Shown here piece after piece: positions 27,250 through 36,644 of a DNA stretch of 64,000 bases (position 1 is its first letter; the number at the start of each line of letters is the position of its first letter). Position numbers and translations under genes: made by a program. The stretch lies in the NCBI RefSeq assembly GCF_044784365.2, contig NZ_CP173065.2; one strand, written 5' to 3'. The stretch is from Cetobacterium_A somerae (GTDB lineage: Bacteria; Fusobacteriota; Fusobacteriia; Fusobacteriales; Fusobacteriaceae). Under the pieces are notes generated by a model. It ran no database searches. It saw nothing but the letters and a program-made list of their open reading frames with translations, and was not told where the DNA came from.

Positions 27250-27882
27250 TTTCTTTTTCCTTCTCTTTCTCTTTTTCCATTCTCTCAAGTTTAGAATATA
27301 TACATCCACAGTAGTCCTGTCTATATAACTCATGTTCTTTAGATAGATTTACACTTCTTAAGTATCTGCTTTTCTTTTTAAAATCTCCTCTTAAAAACTT
27401 AACTCCATACTTTTCTTCAAGTTCAATTCCAATCTCATTTATCCACTGAGCATTTTTCATAGGACTTATACTTAAAACAGTTGAAAAATATTCGTATCCC
27501 AACTCTTTAGCTTTTTTGCAGTAGCGTCCATTCTAAGTTTATAACATCTGTAGCATCTAGCTCCGCCCTCTTTTTCTTTTTCAAATCCCTTAATTTTTTC
27601 TATAAAATCTTTACCTGGACTATATTCACCTTCGATTATAGTCATCCCAAATTCCATAGCATCATTAAATGTAAATTGTTCATTTAATCTAGTGATGTAT
27701 TCCTCTTTCTCTGTTATATTTGGATTATAAAAATATATATCAATATTTAAATATGTTTTTAGGTACTCAAGTATAGCACAACTACATGGTGCACAACATG
27801 AGTGTATTAAAAGTTTTTTTTCACTGTTAAGACCTATCTTATCCAGCTCTTTTTGCATTTCTAATTCATAATTTACCTTCAT
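27233..27882 (-). pseudogene. queH: Epoxyqueuosine reductase QueH, frameshifted
   Basis: QueH makes queuosine in tRNA from epoxyqueuosine. The first frame (27882 to 27472) has the HSCCAPCSCA motif and ARCYRCYKLRMDATAKK, then runs off into unrelated residues. The second frame continues the family sequence (ELGYEYFSTVLSISPMKN, then the last cysteines in YCGCIYS) to 27233. Six T at 27512-27517 need to be seven, or the ribosome must slip -1 at A-AAA-AAG, to join them into about 216 residues. All QueH cysteines are present. Sequencing error, recent mutation or recoding are possible. Confidence 0.85.
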
Positions 27883-27985
27883 GTTATCATTCCTTTTTTC
27901 ATTTATATTATGATTATATCATATAACCTAGAGTTTTTTTAATGTTTCTGATATAATTAAGTTAATTATTTTTCGGAGGTGTTTT

Positions 27986-28543
27986 ATGAACAAGAAAATT
28001 TTTGTTATGTTAGCTAATGGATTTGAACTAATTGAAGCGATGTCACCAGTAGACGTTTTAAGAAGAGCAGGACTTAATGTGGTTACTGTATCTACTATGG
28101 AAAACACTTTAGAAGTTGAGTCAGCTCAAAAAGTAAAAGTTGTTGCTGACATAAATATTTCTGATATTAATGTAGGAGAGGGAGTAATGGTTGTTATACC
28201 TGGTGGATTCCCTGGATATGTTAACTTAAGAAGCGATTCAAGAGTTGTTGAGATTGTTAAGGAATATTTAAATAGTAACGATAAGTTTGTTGGAGCTATT
28301 TGTGGAGGACCAACAACTTTAGGAATAAATGGATTAATTGGAGATTATAAATTTACTTGTCATACATCTGTTAAAGAGGAGATGGCTAGTGAAAAGTATG
28401 AGCATAAAGATGTTGTAGTTGATAGAAACTTAATTACTTCTCCAGGAGCTGGAAAATCTGTTGAATTTGGTCTTGCTTTAGCTAGTGTTTTTGTAGATGA
28501 AGCTACTATAACTAAAGTTAAAAAAGGAATGGAACTTATATAA
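27986..28543 (+). CDS. DJ-1/PfpI family protein (YajL-like)
   Basis: A 185-residue DJ-1-superfamily protein. The conserved Glu is in ANGFELIEA near residue 15 and the nucleophilic Cys in GAICGGPTTL near residue 105, followed by FTCHTSV. Relatives are YajL-type chaperones and glyoxalase/deglycase-like enzymes; which applies here cannot be told from sequence. It starts after CGGAGGTG, is monocistronic and divergent from queH, and ends at a terminator. Confidence 0.88.
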   Translation: MNKKIFVMLANGFELIEAMSPVDVLRRAGLNVVTVSTMENTLEVESAQKVKVVADINISDINVGEGVMVVIPGGFPGYVNLRSDSRVVEIVKEYLNSNDKFVGAICGGPTTLGINGLIGDYKFTCHTSVKEEMASEKYEHKDVVVDRNLITSPGAGKSVEFGLALASVFVDEATITKVKKGMELI

Positions 28544-28556
28544 TAAAATTAGTAAG

Positions 28557-28590
28557 TAAAAAGGAGACTCTATTAAAGTCTCCTTTTTTA
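28557..28590. terminator. Bidirectional terminator
   Basis: aaggagact pairs with agtctcctt, flanked by A and T runs. It lies between the DJ-1 gene and the convergent SIMPL gene. Confidence 0.85.
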
Positions 28591-28608
28591 TATAATATAG
28601 TATATTTT

Positions 28609-29328
28609 TTAATCAACTAGGTAATATTCGATTGTACTAACAACTCTCACATTTTTAATCTGTGGATTGTGTTGATCTCTGTTAGTTATAGTAAACTGTC
28701 CTTGATTTGCAGATTTAATCTTTCCTAAAGAACTATTTGAATCCTTTGCAAATTTTTCAGCAACCTCTCTAGCATTTTTAGTAGCCATCTCAATCATCTC
28801 AGGTTTTAAATCATTAAGTTTTGTATAGATATAGTCAGTTGTAGTTCCATATTGATTTGAATTTCCTAGAGCTATATTTTCTTTAACAAGTTCACCAATT
28901 TTATTCGTTAAAGTATATACCTTATCCACTTTAGTTGAATAAACAGTGACTGTTTGAGTTGCTACATATCTAAAAGCAGCAACATTATTATCATATTGAT
29001 ATAACATCTTGTCTTCAATAGTAGGTGCTGAAATAGTTATCTCAGTGTTTTCTATTCCGTTCTCTTTTAAGAATTCAATAATTCTACCATTATCTCTTTC
29101 TAAATTAGAGTAAATTTCTGAAAGTTCATTTCCAGCAACTTTGAAATCAATTGGCCATAGAACCACATCAGCCATAACCTCTTTTTCAGCTAATCCTTTT
29201 ACAGTTACAACTCTGTCCATTGTTTTTGCTTTTATAAAGCTCTCTCCTAAAGTGTAACCTAAAATCCAAAGGCCAAGAAAAATACATACTCCTAAAATTC
29301 CATAACTTGTATTTAACCTATTTCTCAT
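28609..29328 (-). CDS. SIMPL (DUF541) domain protein, periplasmic
   Basis: A 239-residue protein with an N-terminal membrane segment (about 12-32) and a SIMPL/YggE-like domain: RVVTVKGLAEKEVMADV is the usual first strand, and a C-terminal Ala/Glu-rich helix (ATKNAREVAEKFA) precedes the last strands. YggE-type proteins sit in the periplasm and affect oxidative-stress resistance; the mechanism is unclear. It lies 42 bases downstream of the radical SAM gene on the same strand and is probably co-transcribed. Confidence 0.85.
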   Translation of the reverse strand: MRNRLNTSYGILGVCIFLGLWILGYTLGESFIKAKTMDRVVTVKGLAEKEVMADVVLWPIDFKVAGNELSEIYSNLERDNGRIIEFLKENGIENTEITISAPTIEDKMLYQYDNNVAAFRYVATQTVTVYSTKVDKVYTLTNKIGELVKENIALGNSNQYGTTTDYIYTKLNDLKPEMIEMATKNAREVAEKFAKDSNSSLGKIKSANQGQFTITNRDQHNPQIKNVRVVSTIEYYLVD

Positions 29329-29370
29329 ATAACCCTCCTAATTGAAAAATTATTTTGAAACTGTAATATA

Positions 29371-30578
29371 CTACTCCTCTTCTTCCTCGTCCTCTTCAAC
29401 AAAGAAATCCTCATACATCTCATCTTCATCATCAACTATAAGAAAATCTATTTCATCTAAACAATTTTCTAATTTTAAATTTTCTGGTAACTCAGCTTCT
29501 TCAATAAAAACAAAGCTCTCATCCTCTAAAGTTGCTAAGAATAGATGTGGTAAGAATCTATCAAACTCACTAACATAAGTTGTACTTCCAAAAGGTTGTC
29601 CTTGTTTAGAGTTTTTATTTAACTCTCTTGAGTATTTTGTATGGTTTGAACAATCGTGAACAACTACTGGCCAATTCTCATCACAAGCTTGTTTCATAAG
29701 TTTAAATGTAATCTCTCTTGACCAAAGTGGAGATATATATCCTCTTCTAGCCATATACATTCTCTCTCCAACATAGTTATTTATATTGTCTTCTCCAAAG
29801 TGAAGTTCAGCACAGTTTATAAAGTCTATACCTGTTGCTAGAATCTTTTCCTTCTTTTCTTGGAACTCTTCATAAAATTCTGGAGTCATTGGAGTCTCTA
29901 TTCCAACCATTGGAATGTACTCTTTAGCTATTGCCATATTTTCAATAACTTTATCACTACATTTAACAGCACCTAAATTAAATCTTAACTCATTTAATCC
30001 AGCTTCACCAAGTTTTTGTAAGTTCTCTCTTGTACATAGCGAACCATTCGTATACATATGTTGATAAATTCCAGCTTCACTTAGCTTTTTTATAATTCCA
30101 TAATATTTTTCAATATCTAAGAACGGCTCTAAGTATACATATGCAATTCCACTAGGTTTTTTCTGTATAGATAATAATAGGTCTATATCCTCTTCATAAT
30201 AAAGTGTCTCTCCAATTTCCCACATTCCATCTGGAATTGGCTCTTGATTATCAATATTATCATGGTAGTAACAGAACTTACATAGTAAGTTACATTGGTG
30301 AGTTTTTCTTATTCCACCAAGACCGTCACCAAATAAGCAAGAAACACATCCTTTAGGGAATTTTTGTTGATCTCCAACGAAGAATGTTCTTCCTTTAAGA
30401 TTTTTCAGATCAGCAATCTCATCTTTCATCTCTTGGTGTCTTTTATTAACTGCTAACTCAATCTGTCTAACAGTTGAATCTATAATTGGGCTAAATCTTT
30501 TAAATACTTCTGTTTTATCTCCAGAAAGTGATGATAAATGACTAAACCACTCTAATGCATCTTTTTTGATATTTTCAT
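29371..30578 (-). CDS. Radical SAM protein, frameshifted at codon 6
   Basis: The main frame from 30429 gives 352 residues: CVSCLFGDGLGG, then the cluster motif CNLLCKFCYY, and a very acidic tail (EEDEEEEE). Good coding sequence continues upstream (ALEWFSHLSSLSGD..., TVRQIELAVNKRHQEM) without a start. An ATG at 30578, with GGAG 8 bases upstream, opens another frame that stops after 8 codons. Seven A instead of six (T run at 30562-30567) would join them into about 402 residues, as would -1 slippage at A-AAA-AAG. Translation from 30429 is a fallback giving a shorter protein. The substrate is unknown. Confidence 0.8.
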
Positions 30579-30662
30579 TATTTATTCTCCAATTCTAAAA
30601 TTAAAATATAATCTATCTTTAATTATATACCTTTTGAGTAAAGATTACAACTAAATAATATG

Positions 30663-32249
30663 TTAAAGTGTTGCAAAGGCTAAGTCCACTACTTTAAAAC
30701 CATCAATGGCAGCACTTATAATTCCACCTGCGTATCCAGCTCCCTCTCCTATTGGATAAAGACCTTTTGTATTTACTGATTCTCCAAACTCATTTCTTGT
30801 AACTTTTACAGGAGCAGATGTTCTAGTTTCTGGTCCTATTAAATTTGCATGCTCACTTATAAAGTTTCTTTGTGTTTTTTCCCAATACCCCATAGCCATT
30901 TTCATATTCTTAGATATTACCTCTGGGAAAAGATTATTTAAGTCATAGCTTTTCAATTCCATCTCATAACTAGACTCAATCTTTCTATTTGTAGTTTTCC
31001 CTTTCAAGAAATCAAGAGTATTTTGATATAGTGCTCCGTAATTTCCAATTATATCATAAGTTTTCTTTTCAAGTTGATCTTGATATTCCATTCCTGAGAA
31101 AAGTTCATCTCCAAACTCATTAGCTTTAACTCCTACAACAAGTGCTGAGTTAGAAAATCTACCATCTCTTTGAGAGTAACTCATTCCATTAACAAGTGTC
31201 CCTCCCTCTTGAGAAGCAGCGTTTACAATTACACCACCTGGACACATACAAAATGAAAATACTCCTCTTTCTTCATCTCTATTGTTATAAGTTAAGCTAT
31301 ATGTTGCAGCTTCTAAATTTGGGTGAGAACACATCTTACCATACTGCATTGTATCTATATCCACTCTTGGATGTTCGATTCTTGCTCCTATGGCAAAAGG
31401 TTTATTTTCCATAAAAACACCATGTTTATGAAGCATTCTATAAGTATCTCTCGATGAATGTCCTATAGCTAATATTACATGATCAAATAAAACATTCTCT
31501 TCTACTAAGATTGGTGATTTCAGATTTTGAATCTTTATACCTTTTACTTTTCCATCTAAAATTATAACATCCTTTATTAAAGTGTTAAAATGAAACTCTC
31601 CACCTAAATTTATAATTTTTTCTCTTAAATTTTTTACTACTACCTTTAATACATCAGTTCCTACATGTGGTTTATAATCCCAAAGTATTTGTTCTTGGGC
31701 ACCATTAGCAACTAACTCTAAAAATATTTTATTCATATATCCACTTTTTACTCTAGTGTTTAACTTTCCGTCTGAATATGTTCCTGCTCCACCCTCTCCA
31801 AATTGAATATTTGAATTAGGATTAAGCATACTAAATTTTATAAATTCATCAATAGTTTTATCTCTATCGTCAACTTTTTCTCCACGTTCATAAACTATAG
31901 GCTTTATTCCAAGTTCACAAAGTCTAAGAGCAGCAAAAAGTCCAGCTGGTCCAGCTCCTATAACAGCAACTCTTTCTATTCCATCTTTTGCTTTATAGTT
32001 TACTTCCTCATTCTCTTTAAATGGATTTACATTTGTTAGAGATGAGATATCTACATCATTTTTTAATGTAACCTCTATATTGTAAACAAATTTTATATCA
32101 GTTTTTTTTCTACTATCTATTGATCTTTTTGAATACTCTATTTTTTCTATATTCTCTTCTTTTATTCCTCTTTTAATGATCTCTTTTTTAAGTTCAAGGG
32201 TTTGATTCTTTTCAATAGAAACATTAATATTGTTTATAACGACTTTCAC
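30663..32249 (-). CDS. FAD-dependent dehydrogenase (COG2509-like)
   Basis: A 528-residue flavoprotein. An N-terminal alpha/beta domain of about 90 residues precedes the FAD-binding motif VAVIGAGPAGLFAALRL with YERG. It also has GAGTYSDGKLNTR, LAIGHSSRDTY and a C-terminal IGEGAGYAGGIISAAIDG segment. Members of this group are annotated as uncharacterised FAD-dependent dehydrogenases; the electron partners are unknown. It is preceded on the strand by the HU gene and its terminator, so it likely has its own promoter. Confidence 0.85.
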   Translation of the reverse strand: MKVVINNINVSIEKNQTLELKKEIIKRGIKEENIEKIEYSKRSIDSRKKTDIKFVYNIEVTLKNDVDISSLTNVNPFKENEEVNYKAKDGIERVAVIGAGPAGLFAALRLCELGIKPIVYERGEKVDDRDKTIDEFIKFSMLNPNSNIQFGEGGAGTYSDGKLNTRVKSGYMNKIFLELVANGAQEQILWDYKPHVGTDVLKVVVKNLREKIINLGGEFHFNTLIKDVIILDGKVKGIKIQNLKSPILVEENVLFDHVILAIGHSSRDTYRMLHKHGVFMENKPFAIGARIEHPRVDIDTMQYGKMCSHPNLEAATYSLTYNNRDEERGVFSFCMCPGGVIVNAASQEGGTLVNGMSYSQRDGRFSNSALVVGVKANEFGDELFSGMEYQDQLEKKTYDIIGNYGALYQNTLDFLKGKTTNRKIESSYEMELKSYDLNNLFPEVISKNMKMAMGYWEKTQRNFISEHANLIGPETRTSAPVKVTRNEFGESVNTKGLYPIGEGAGYAGGIISAAIDGFKVVDLAFATL

Positions 32250-32270
32250 TTTACACCTCTTTTTAAATAA

Positions 32271-32317
32271 AAAAGCTCCGAATGATATTCTTCAAAAGAA
32301 TTGTATTCGAAGCATTT
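32271..32317 (-). terminator. Terminator of the HU gene
   Basis: A long imperfect hairpin on the minus strand (GCTTCGAATACAATTCTT and AAGAATATCATTCGGAGC) is followed by T6. Confidence 0.8.
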
Positions 32318-32322
32318 TGTAA

Positions 32323-32595
32323 TTATACTATTTTTTCCTCTAAAGTTTTTCCAACTCTAAATTTAACAACTTTTTTCTCTTTTAATTTCATTTTCTTACC
32401 TGTTTGTGGGTTTCTTACGTGTCTTGCTGCTCTAGTAACTACTTCAAATTTTCCCCATCCTATAAATGATACTGGTTCACCTTCAACTAACTTTTGTTCA
32501 ACTAAATCTAAAAATAACTTAACTGCCTTCTCTGCATCTTTTTTAGTGTATTCACCTGTTTTTGCAAATAAATCGATAAACTCTTTTTTAGTCAT
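32323..32595 (-). CDS. HU-family DNA-binding protein
   Basis: A 90-residue nucleoid protein beginning MTKKEFIDLFAKTGEYTKKDAEKAV, with the core FIGWGKFEV and the beta-arm motif RNPQTGKKM. It bends and coats DNA as a dimer. The ATG at 32595 follows AAGGAGGG, so a 13-residue longer frame is not used. It is monocistronic, with a strong terminator. The arm keeps the Pro that intercalates into DNA. Confidence 0.93.
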   Translation of the reverse strand: MTKKEFIDLFAKTGEYTKKDAEKAVKLFLDLVEQKLVEGEPVSFIGWGKFEVVTRAARHVRNPQTGKKMKLKEKKVVKFRVGKTLEEKIV

Positions 32596-32757
32596 TGTTA
32601 CCCTCCTTGAACTATTATAGAATATAGTATGCAAGAAACCAAAAAGTTGAAAACCCTTTATTTATGGTATCTTTAAACCGATTATACTCAGTAAACCCTT
32701 AAATGTCAATACTTTATGTATATTTTTTTGTATTTATTTTAAAAAAATGTAAAAATA

Positions 32758-32843
32758 TGGCGATAGAGGTGGGACTCGAACCCACGAAGCTTACGCTCTA
32801 CACGCGTTCCAGGCGTGCTCCTTAGCCACTCGGTCACTCTACC
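32758..32843 (-). tRNA. tRNA-Ser (GGA)
   Basis: The minus strand folds as a class II tRNA. The acceptor GGTAGAG pairs with CTCTATC (one G-T pair), followed by G and an encoded CCA. The anticodon stem CACGC/GCGTG closes the loop CTGGAAC, giving anticodon GGA. A long variable arm (GAGCGTAAGCTTC region) and a T-arm with GGTTCGAGTCC are present. The long arm and anticodon fit serine, reading UCU and UCC. Confidence 0.95.
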
Positions 32844-32913
32844 TTGCTCATTAATTAATACTTTTTAATAATATCACATGAAAAGAGAAAAATCAATAAA
32901 CTTCATGTATTTT

Positions 32914-33495
32914 TTACTTTATAATTCCCCTCTCCTGATACTTTAAAAACTCAGGTAACATAACTTTTTCATATAGTTCAGGAACATAGATTTTTATAAC
33001 TTCAGCTCTTTTTAAAACTCTCTCCATAGGAGCGTTAAATTTCTTCCAAGTATGTCCATCAGAAGTTAAGTTTTGCATAAATCCTTGATATCTATCACAA
33101 ACATTTGCAAATTTAGCTTCATTACTTTCACACTCTTCAAACTCTAACCAAAGGTTTAAAAACTCATCTTTTTGATCATCTGGTAGGAGAGAGAAAAGTT
33201 TAACTGCAGCTTTTAACTCATCGTCAGCTTTATCAGGTCTTACTTCACCAAAAGCGGGAGTATCCCCAGCGTATATCTCAACTAAATCATGGATTAAAAT
33301 CATTTTCAGAGATCTTTCTAAATTGACCTCTCCTTGAAAGTACTCTTTTATTGTCAAAGCAACTAAAGCCATATGCCAACTGTGCTCTGCATCATTTTCC
33401 TCTCTTTTTCCATTTACAACAAGTGATTGTCTAAAAATATCCTTCACTTTATCAATTTCAAATAAAAATGCCATCTGTTTTTGAATTCTTTCCAT
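32914..33495 (-). CDS. HD-domain hydrolase (YfbR-like nucleotidase family)
   Basis: A 193-residue metal-dependent phosphohydrolase. The HD motif is in place: EHSWHMAL carries the first His pair, MILIHDLVEIYAGDTP the HD pair, and a late Asp is in NVCDRYQGF. Relatives such as YfbR remove phosphate from deoxynucleoside monophosphates; the exact substrate is an inference. It starts after AAGGGGGA and lies 33 bases downstream of the helicase gene, so the two may be co-transcribed. Confidence 0.85.
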   Translation of the reverse strand: MERIQKQMAFLFEIDKVKDIFRQSLVVNGKREENDAEHSWHMALVALTIKEYFQGEVNLERSLKMILIHDLVEIYAGDTPAFGEVRPDKADDELKAAVKLFSLLPDDQKDEFLNLWLEFEECESNEAKFANVCDRYQGFMQNLTSDGHTWKKFNAPMERVLKRAEVIKIYVPELYEKVMLPEFLKYQERGIIK

Positions 33496-33528
33496 TTTTT
33501 ATGTATCCCCCTTCTTTTAGTTTCATTT

Positions 33529-34743
33529 TTATCTTCTGTAACGCTTTTTTTGCTCTTCTATATTTTTTGTTCTTGCGTTTATTTTCTTATTGTACTTCTT
33601 TTTAGGTAGCTCTAATGTAGACATAACTCCTTGAGCAAACTCTATCTCCATTTCAGGAATAGAGAATCCAATTGTATTTTCAATATCTTTTAACATACTT
33701 TCATTTCTATCTGTAACAAAAAGGTATGATTCTCCTTTTTCTCCAGCTCTACCAGTTCTTCCAATTCTATGGATATAACTTTCAACATCCTCTGTAATAT
33801 CATAGTTAAATATATGAGTTACTCCAGTGATATCTACTCCTCTTGCTGCAACATCTGTTGCAACTAAAAATTGAAACTCTACATCTTTAAATGCTTTCAT
33901 TATTTTCTCTCTTTTAGCTTGAGGTATATCACTATGTAGTTTTTGACAAGAGTATCCTCTAGATGATAACTCCTCTTCTAAACTATCAACTCTAACTTTA
34001 GTTCTACAGAAAATAATTCCCATAAATGGATTTGTATCATTTAATAGAGAACAAAGAGTATCTAATTTTCTTCTATCTGATGTTTTTATAATATGCTGAT
34101 TTATATTTGCTAGTTTATTCTCTTTACTTTCAATAACAATATTTAATGGTTCTTTTGTTATTCTATAAGCTATCTTCTTAACTGTAGAATCTATTGTTGC
34201 AGAGAAACAAAGAGTTTGTCTTTTTCTACTACAAACTTCAATAACTTTATCAATCTCATTTCTGAATCCCATCATAAGAATTTGATCAACCTCATCTAAA
34301 ACTAATGTTTTTATTTTAGATAGATCAATTGCTTTTCTTTCTATTAAATCAACTAACCTTCCAGGAGTTCCAATAACAATATCAACTCCAGATTTTAAAG
34401 TTTCTATTTGACCAGCTATCTCTCTACCACCATAAGCTAGCATAATTTTTTTATTATCGTAATTTATTTTTTCGCACTCTTCTGCAATCTGGATTGCTAA
34501 CTCTCTTGTTGGAGTTATTATTAAACTTTGTGGTAATTTCCCATTTCCACCTAAGTTTTGTATAATAGGTATTATAAAAGCTAAAGTTTTTCCACTTCCT
34601 GTAGCTGCTTGAGCTATGACATCTTTACCATTTAATATTGGTGGAATTCCCTCTTTTTGTATATCAGTTGGCTCTTTAATTCCCATCTTACTTAAAAGTT
34701 CTATTATATTTTTATTAACATTTAAATTATTAAAATTATTCAC
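33529..34743 (-). CDS. DEAD-box RNA helicase
   Basis: A 404-residue helicase that unwinds RNA using ATP. Motifs in order: Q motif (IKEPTDIQ), AATGSGKT, PTRELA, GTPGRL, DEVD in place of DEAD, SAT, then in the second domain IIFCRTK, ATDVAARGVDI and HRIGRTGRAG. The short basic tail lacks an extra RNA-binding domain. AAGGAG lies 6 bases before GTG 34743; a TTG ten codons upstream has no SD. It is probably a cold-shock or ribosome-assembly helicase. Confidence 0.92.
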   Translation of the reverse strand: MNNFNNLNVNKNIIELLSKMGIKEPTDIQKEGIPPILNGKDVIAQAATGSGKTLAFIIPIIQNLGGNGKLPQSLIITPTRELAIQIAEECEKINYDNKKIMLAYGGREIAGQIETLKSGVDIVIGTPGRLVDLIERKAIDLSKIKTLVLDEVDQILMMGFRNEIDKVIEVCSRKRQTLCFSATIDSTVKKIAYRITKEPLNIVIESKENKLANINQHIIKTSDRRKLDTLCSLLNDTNPFMGIIFCRTKVRVDSLEEELSSRGYSCQKLHSDIPQAKREKIMKAFKDVEFQFLVATDVAARGVDITGVTHIFNYDITEDVESYIHRIGRTGRAGEKGESYLFVTDRNESMLKDIENTIGFSIPEMEIEFAQGVMSTLELPKKKYNKKINARTKNIEEQKKRYRR

Positions 34744-34846
34744 ATATTCTCCTTCGATTTTAACTTTATTCAATTGTTTATTATAGCATTTATTCGCTAA
34801 AAAGGGAACAAGTATAAAATTAAGTTTTATTGTACAATTTTAATCT

Positions 34847-34874
34847 TTGACTTTTGTAAAAAATCTGTTAAAAT
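34847..34874 (+). promoter_or_regulatory. Promoter of the PfkB kinase gene
   Basis: TTGACT (34847-34852) and TAAAAT (34869-34874) are spaced by 16 bases, about 40 bases upstream of the start codon. Confidence 0.65.
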
Positions 34875-34913
34875 ATATTTATTTATTTTTTTTATATTTA
34901 GGAGGAATTTGTA

Positions 34914-35867
34914 ATGCAAGATTGTCTAAGCGGACAAAAATATATACTAGTTTTTGGAGCTTCTGTTGTTGATATGTTTGGTTTTTGCAACTCATCATAT
35001 AAAGCCTGCGATTCTATTCCAGGAAAGATAAAAATATCTTTCGGAGGAGTTTCAAGAAATATAGCTGAAAATATGGCTAGAGTTGGAGTTAAAACTAAGT
35101 TCATATCTATCATAGGAGATGATGAGATCGGACGTTCAATGTTAACTCACTCTTTAAAAATTGGATATGATATGAGAAATTCTTTAGTTTTAGAAGGAAA
35201 AAGCACACCAACGTACATGGCTATTTTAGATGAGAGCGGAGAGATGGTTTCAGCAGTAGCAGACTTAGATAGTATAAGTGCTATGACAACTGATTTTATA
35301 GACTCGAAAGCACCTATGATAGAAAATGCTGCATTTACATTCTTAGATGCTGATGATCCAGAGAACTTAGAGTACCTATTAACTAAGTTTCAAGGAAAAA
35401 CAAATTTCATCTTAGACCCAATCTCTTCAACAAAAGCTGAAAAGGTTAAACATCTTATAAAATATTTCCATACAATAAAGCCTAATAGAGTTGAAGCTGA
35501 AGTTTTATCTGGTATTAAAATTAATACTAGAGAGGACTTAGAAAAAGTAGGAACTCACTTTTTATCTTTAGGAATTAAAAATGTATTTATAAGTTTAGAT
35601 GCCGATGGAATTTACTATACTAACGGAGTAGAGAGTGGAACATTAAAAGCTACTGGAGTTACAGTTAAAAATGTTACAGGAGCAGGAGATTCTTTTGTTG
35701 CAGGATTAGGATTTGGTTATATGCATGACCTTCCTATAAAAGAGACTGTTAAGTTCGCTATGGCGATGTCAATTGTTACAATATCTCATGAAGAGACTAT
35801 TCACCCAAATATGGGGCATGAGTTAATTCAAGAAATAATAGCAAAAACAAATTGGAATGAAAATTAA
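34914..35867 (+). CDS. PfkB-family sugar/nucleoside kinase, PsuK-like
   Basis: A 317-residue ribokinase-family kinase. SFGGVSRNIAENMARVG near residue 40 is the first PfkB signature and VTGAGDSFVAGLGFGY near 260 holds the catalytic Asp. The form GGV-x-RN-x-AEN and the DPIS and KPN elements resemble pseudouridine kinase PsuK, but no psuG or transporter adjoins it, so the substrate is uncertain. A short Cys-containing N-terminal extension is present. It starts after AGGAGGAA and is a single gene with promoter and terminator. Confidence 0.82.
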   Translation: MQDCLSGQKYILVFGASVVDMFGFCNSSYKACDSIPGKIKISFGGVSRNIAENMARVGVKTKFISIIGDDEIGRSMLTHSLKIGYDMRNSLVLEGKSTPTYMAILDESGEMVSAVADLDSISAMTTDFIDSKAPMIENAAFTFLDADDPENLEYLLTKFQGKTNFILDPISSTKAEKVKHLIKYFHTIKPNRVEAEVLSGIKINTREDLEKVGTHFLSLGIKNVFISLDADGIYYTNGVESGTLKATGVTVKNVTGAGDSFVAGLGFGYMHDLPIKETVKFAMAMSIVTISHEETIHPNMGHELIQEIIAKTNWNEN

Positions 35868-35897
35868 AAAAATGGACTAAATTTAGTCCATTTTTTT
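35866..35897. terminator. Bidirectional terminator
   Basis: AATGGACTAAATTTAGTCCATT is a perfect palindrome flanked by A and T runs, between the PfkB gene and the convergent BI-1 gene. Confidence 0.85.
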
Positions 35898-35898
35898 A

Positions 35899-36573
35899 TT
35901 AGTTATTTCTTTTACCAAATAATCTTAAAAGATTTAGGAATAAGTTTACAAAGTCTAAGTAAAGCATTAAAGCTCCAATAGTTGAAAACTTATTATAATC
36001 TTCCTCTGTTAAATCATTAGATTGGAATATTTTTACAATTCTATTTATATCATAAGCAATTAGAGCTGTAAATAGTACTACTGCACATACAGATATAAAC
36101 CATCCAAGAATTGATATTTTTAAGAATAGATTTAGGAGAGAGACAATTACTAAAGCAATTAATCCTCCTTTAAAGAAACCATCATATGATGAAAGATCCT
36201 CTTTTGTTTTTAATCCATAAATTGTCATTCCAACAAATATAAGAGATGTAACTCCTAAAACATAAAGAATAGAATATGGATTGTAGATTAACATAACTAC
36301 AGAAAGAACTAAACCGTTCATAGCTGAATACGCTATAAATAAAAGTTTTGCAGTTCCACTACTTATCTTATTTATACCAAAGTTTATACCAAGAACTAAT
36401 AACAACTCTGCTACTATTATAAAAGTCATATAGTTAGCTACAAAAGATATTAACGGTTGACTTTGGACAACATACCAAGAAACACCTCCTGTAATTAAAA
36501 GCCCTAAGAACATTTGCATAAAAACTTTTCTTAGAAAACTATTTTTTGTAGAAATCTCAATTGAATTATACAT
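35899..36573 (-). CDS. Bax inhibitor-1 / YccA family membrane protein
   Basis: A 224-residue inner-membrane protein with seven hydrophobic spans, as usual for BI-1/YccA/YetJ. It has YGLKTKEDLSSYDGFF before the later spans and the C-terminal motif LMLYLDFVNLFLNLLRLFG with the pore Asp. Relatives conduct calcium with pH dependence or modulate the FtsH protease. The ATG at 36573 follows GAGGAGG by about 6 bases; an upstream TTG overlaps that SD. Confidence 0.88.
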   Translation of the reverse strand: MYNSIEISTKNSFLRKVFMQMFLGLLITGGVSWYVVQSQPLISFVANYMTFIIVAELLLVLGINFGINKISSGTAKLLFIAYSAMNGLVLSVVMLIYNPYSILYVLGVTSLIFVGMTIYGLKTKEDLSSYDGFFKGGLIALVIVSLLNLFLKISILGWFISVCAVVLFTALIAYDINRIVKIFQSNDLTEEDYNKFSTIGALMLYLDFVNLFLNLLRLFGKRNN

Positions 36574-36605
36574 AATTAACCTCCTCAATTATTTTAAAAT
36601 TAAAT

Positions 36606-36630
36606 ATAAAAAGCTGGCTAAGCCAGCTGT
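36606..36630 (-). terminator. Terminator of the 65-residue gene
   Basis: AGCTGGCTTAGCCAGCT hairpin on the minus strand followed by T5. Confidence 0.75.
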
Positions 36631-36644
36631 TAAAATCTATATTT

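Noticed and set aside
29342..29578. Serine-rich plus-strand ORF
   Set aside because: It is the reverse strand of the acidic GAA/GAG tail of the radical SAM gene and has no SD.
33529..34743. DEVD in place of DEAD as a defect in the helicase
   Set aside because: A hydrophobic third residue is tolerated in this family, and all other motifs are intact.
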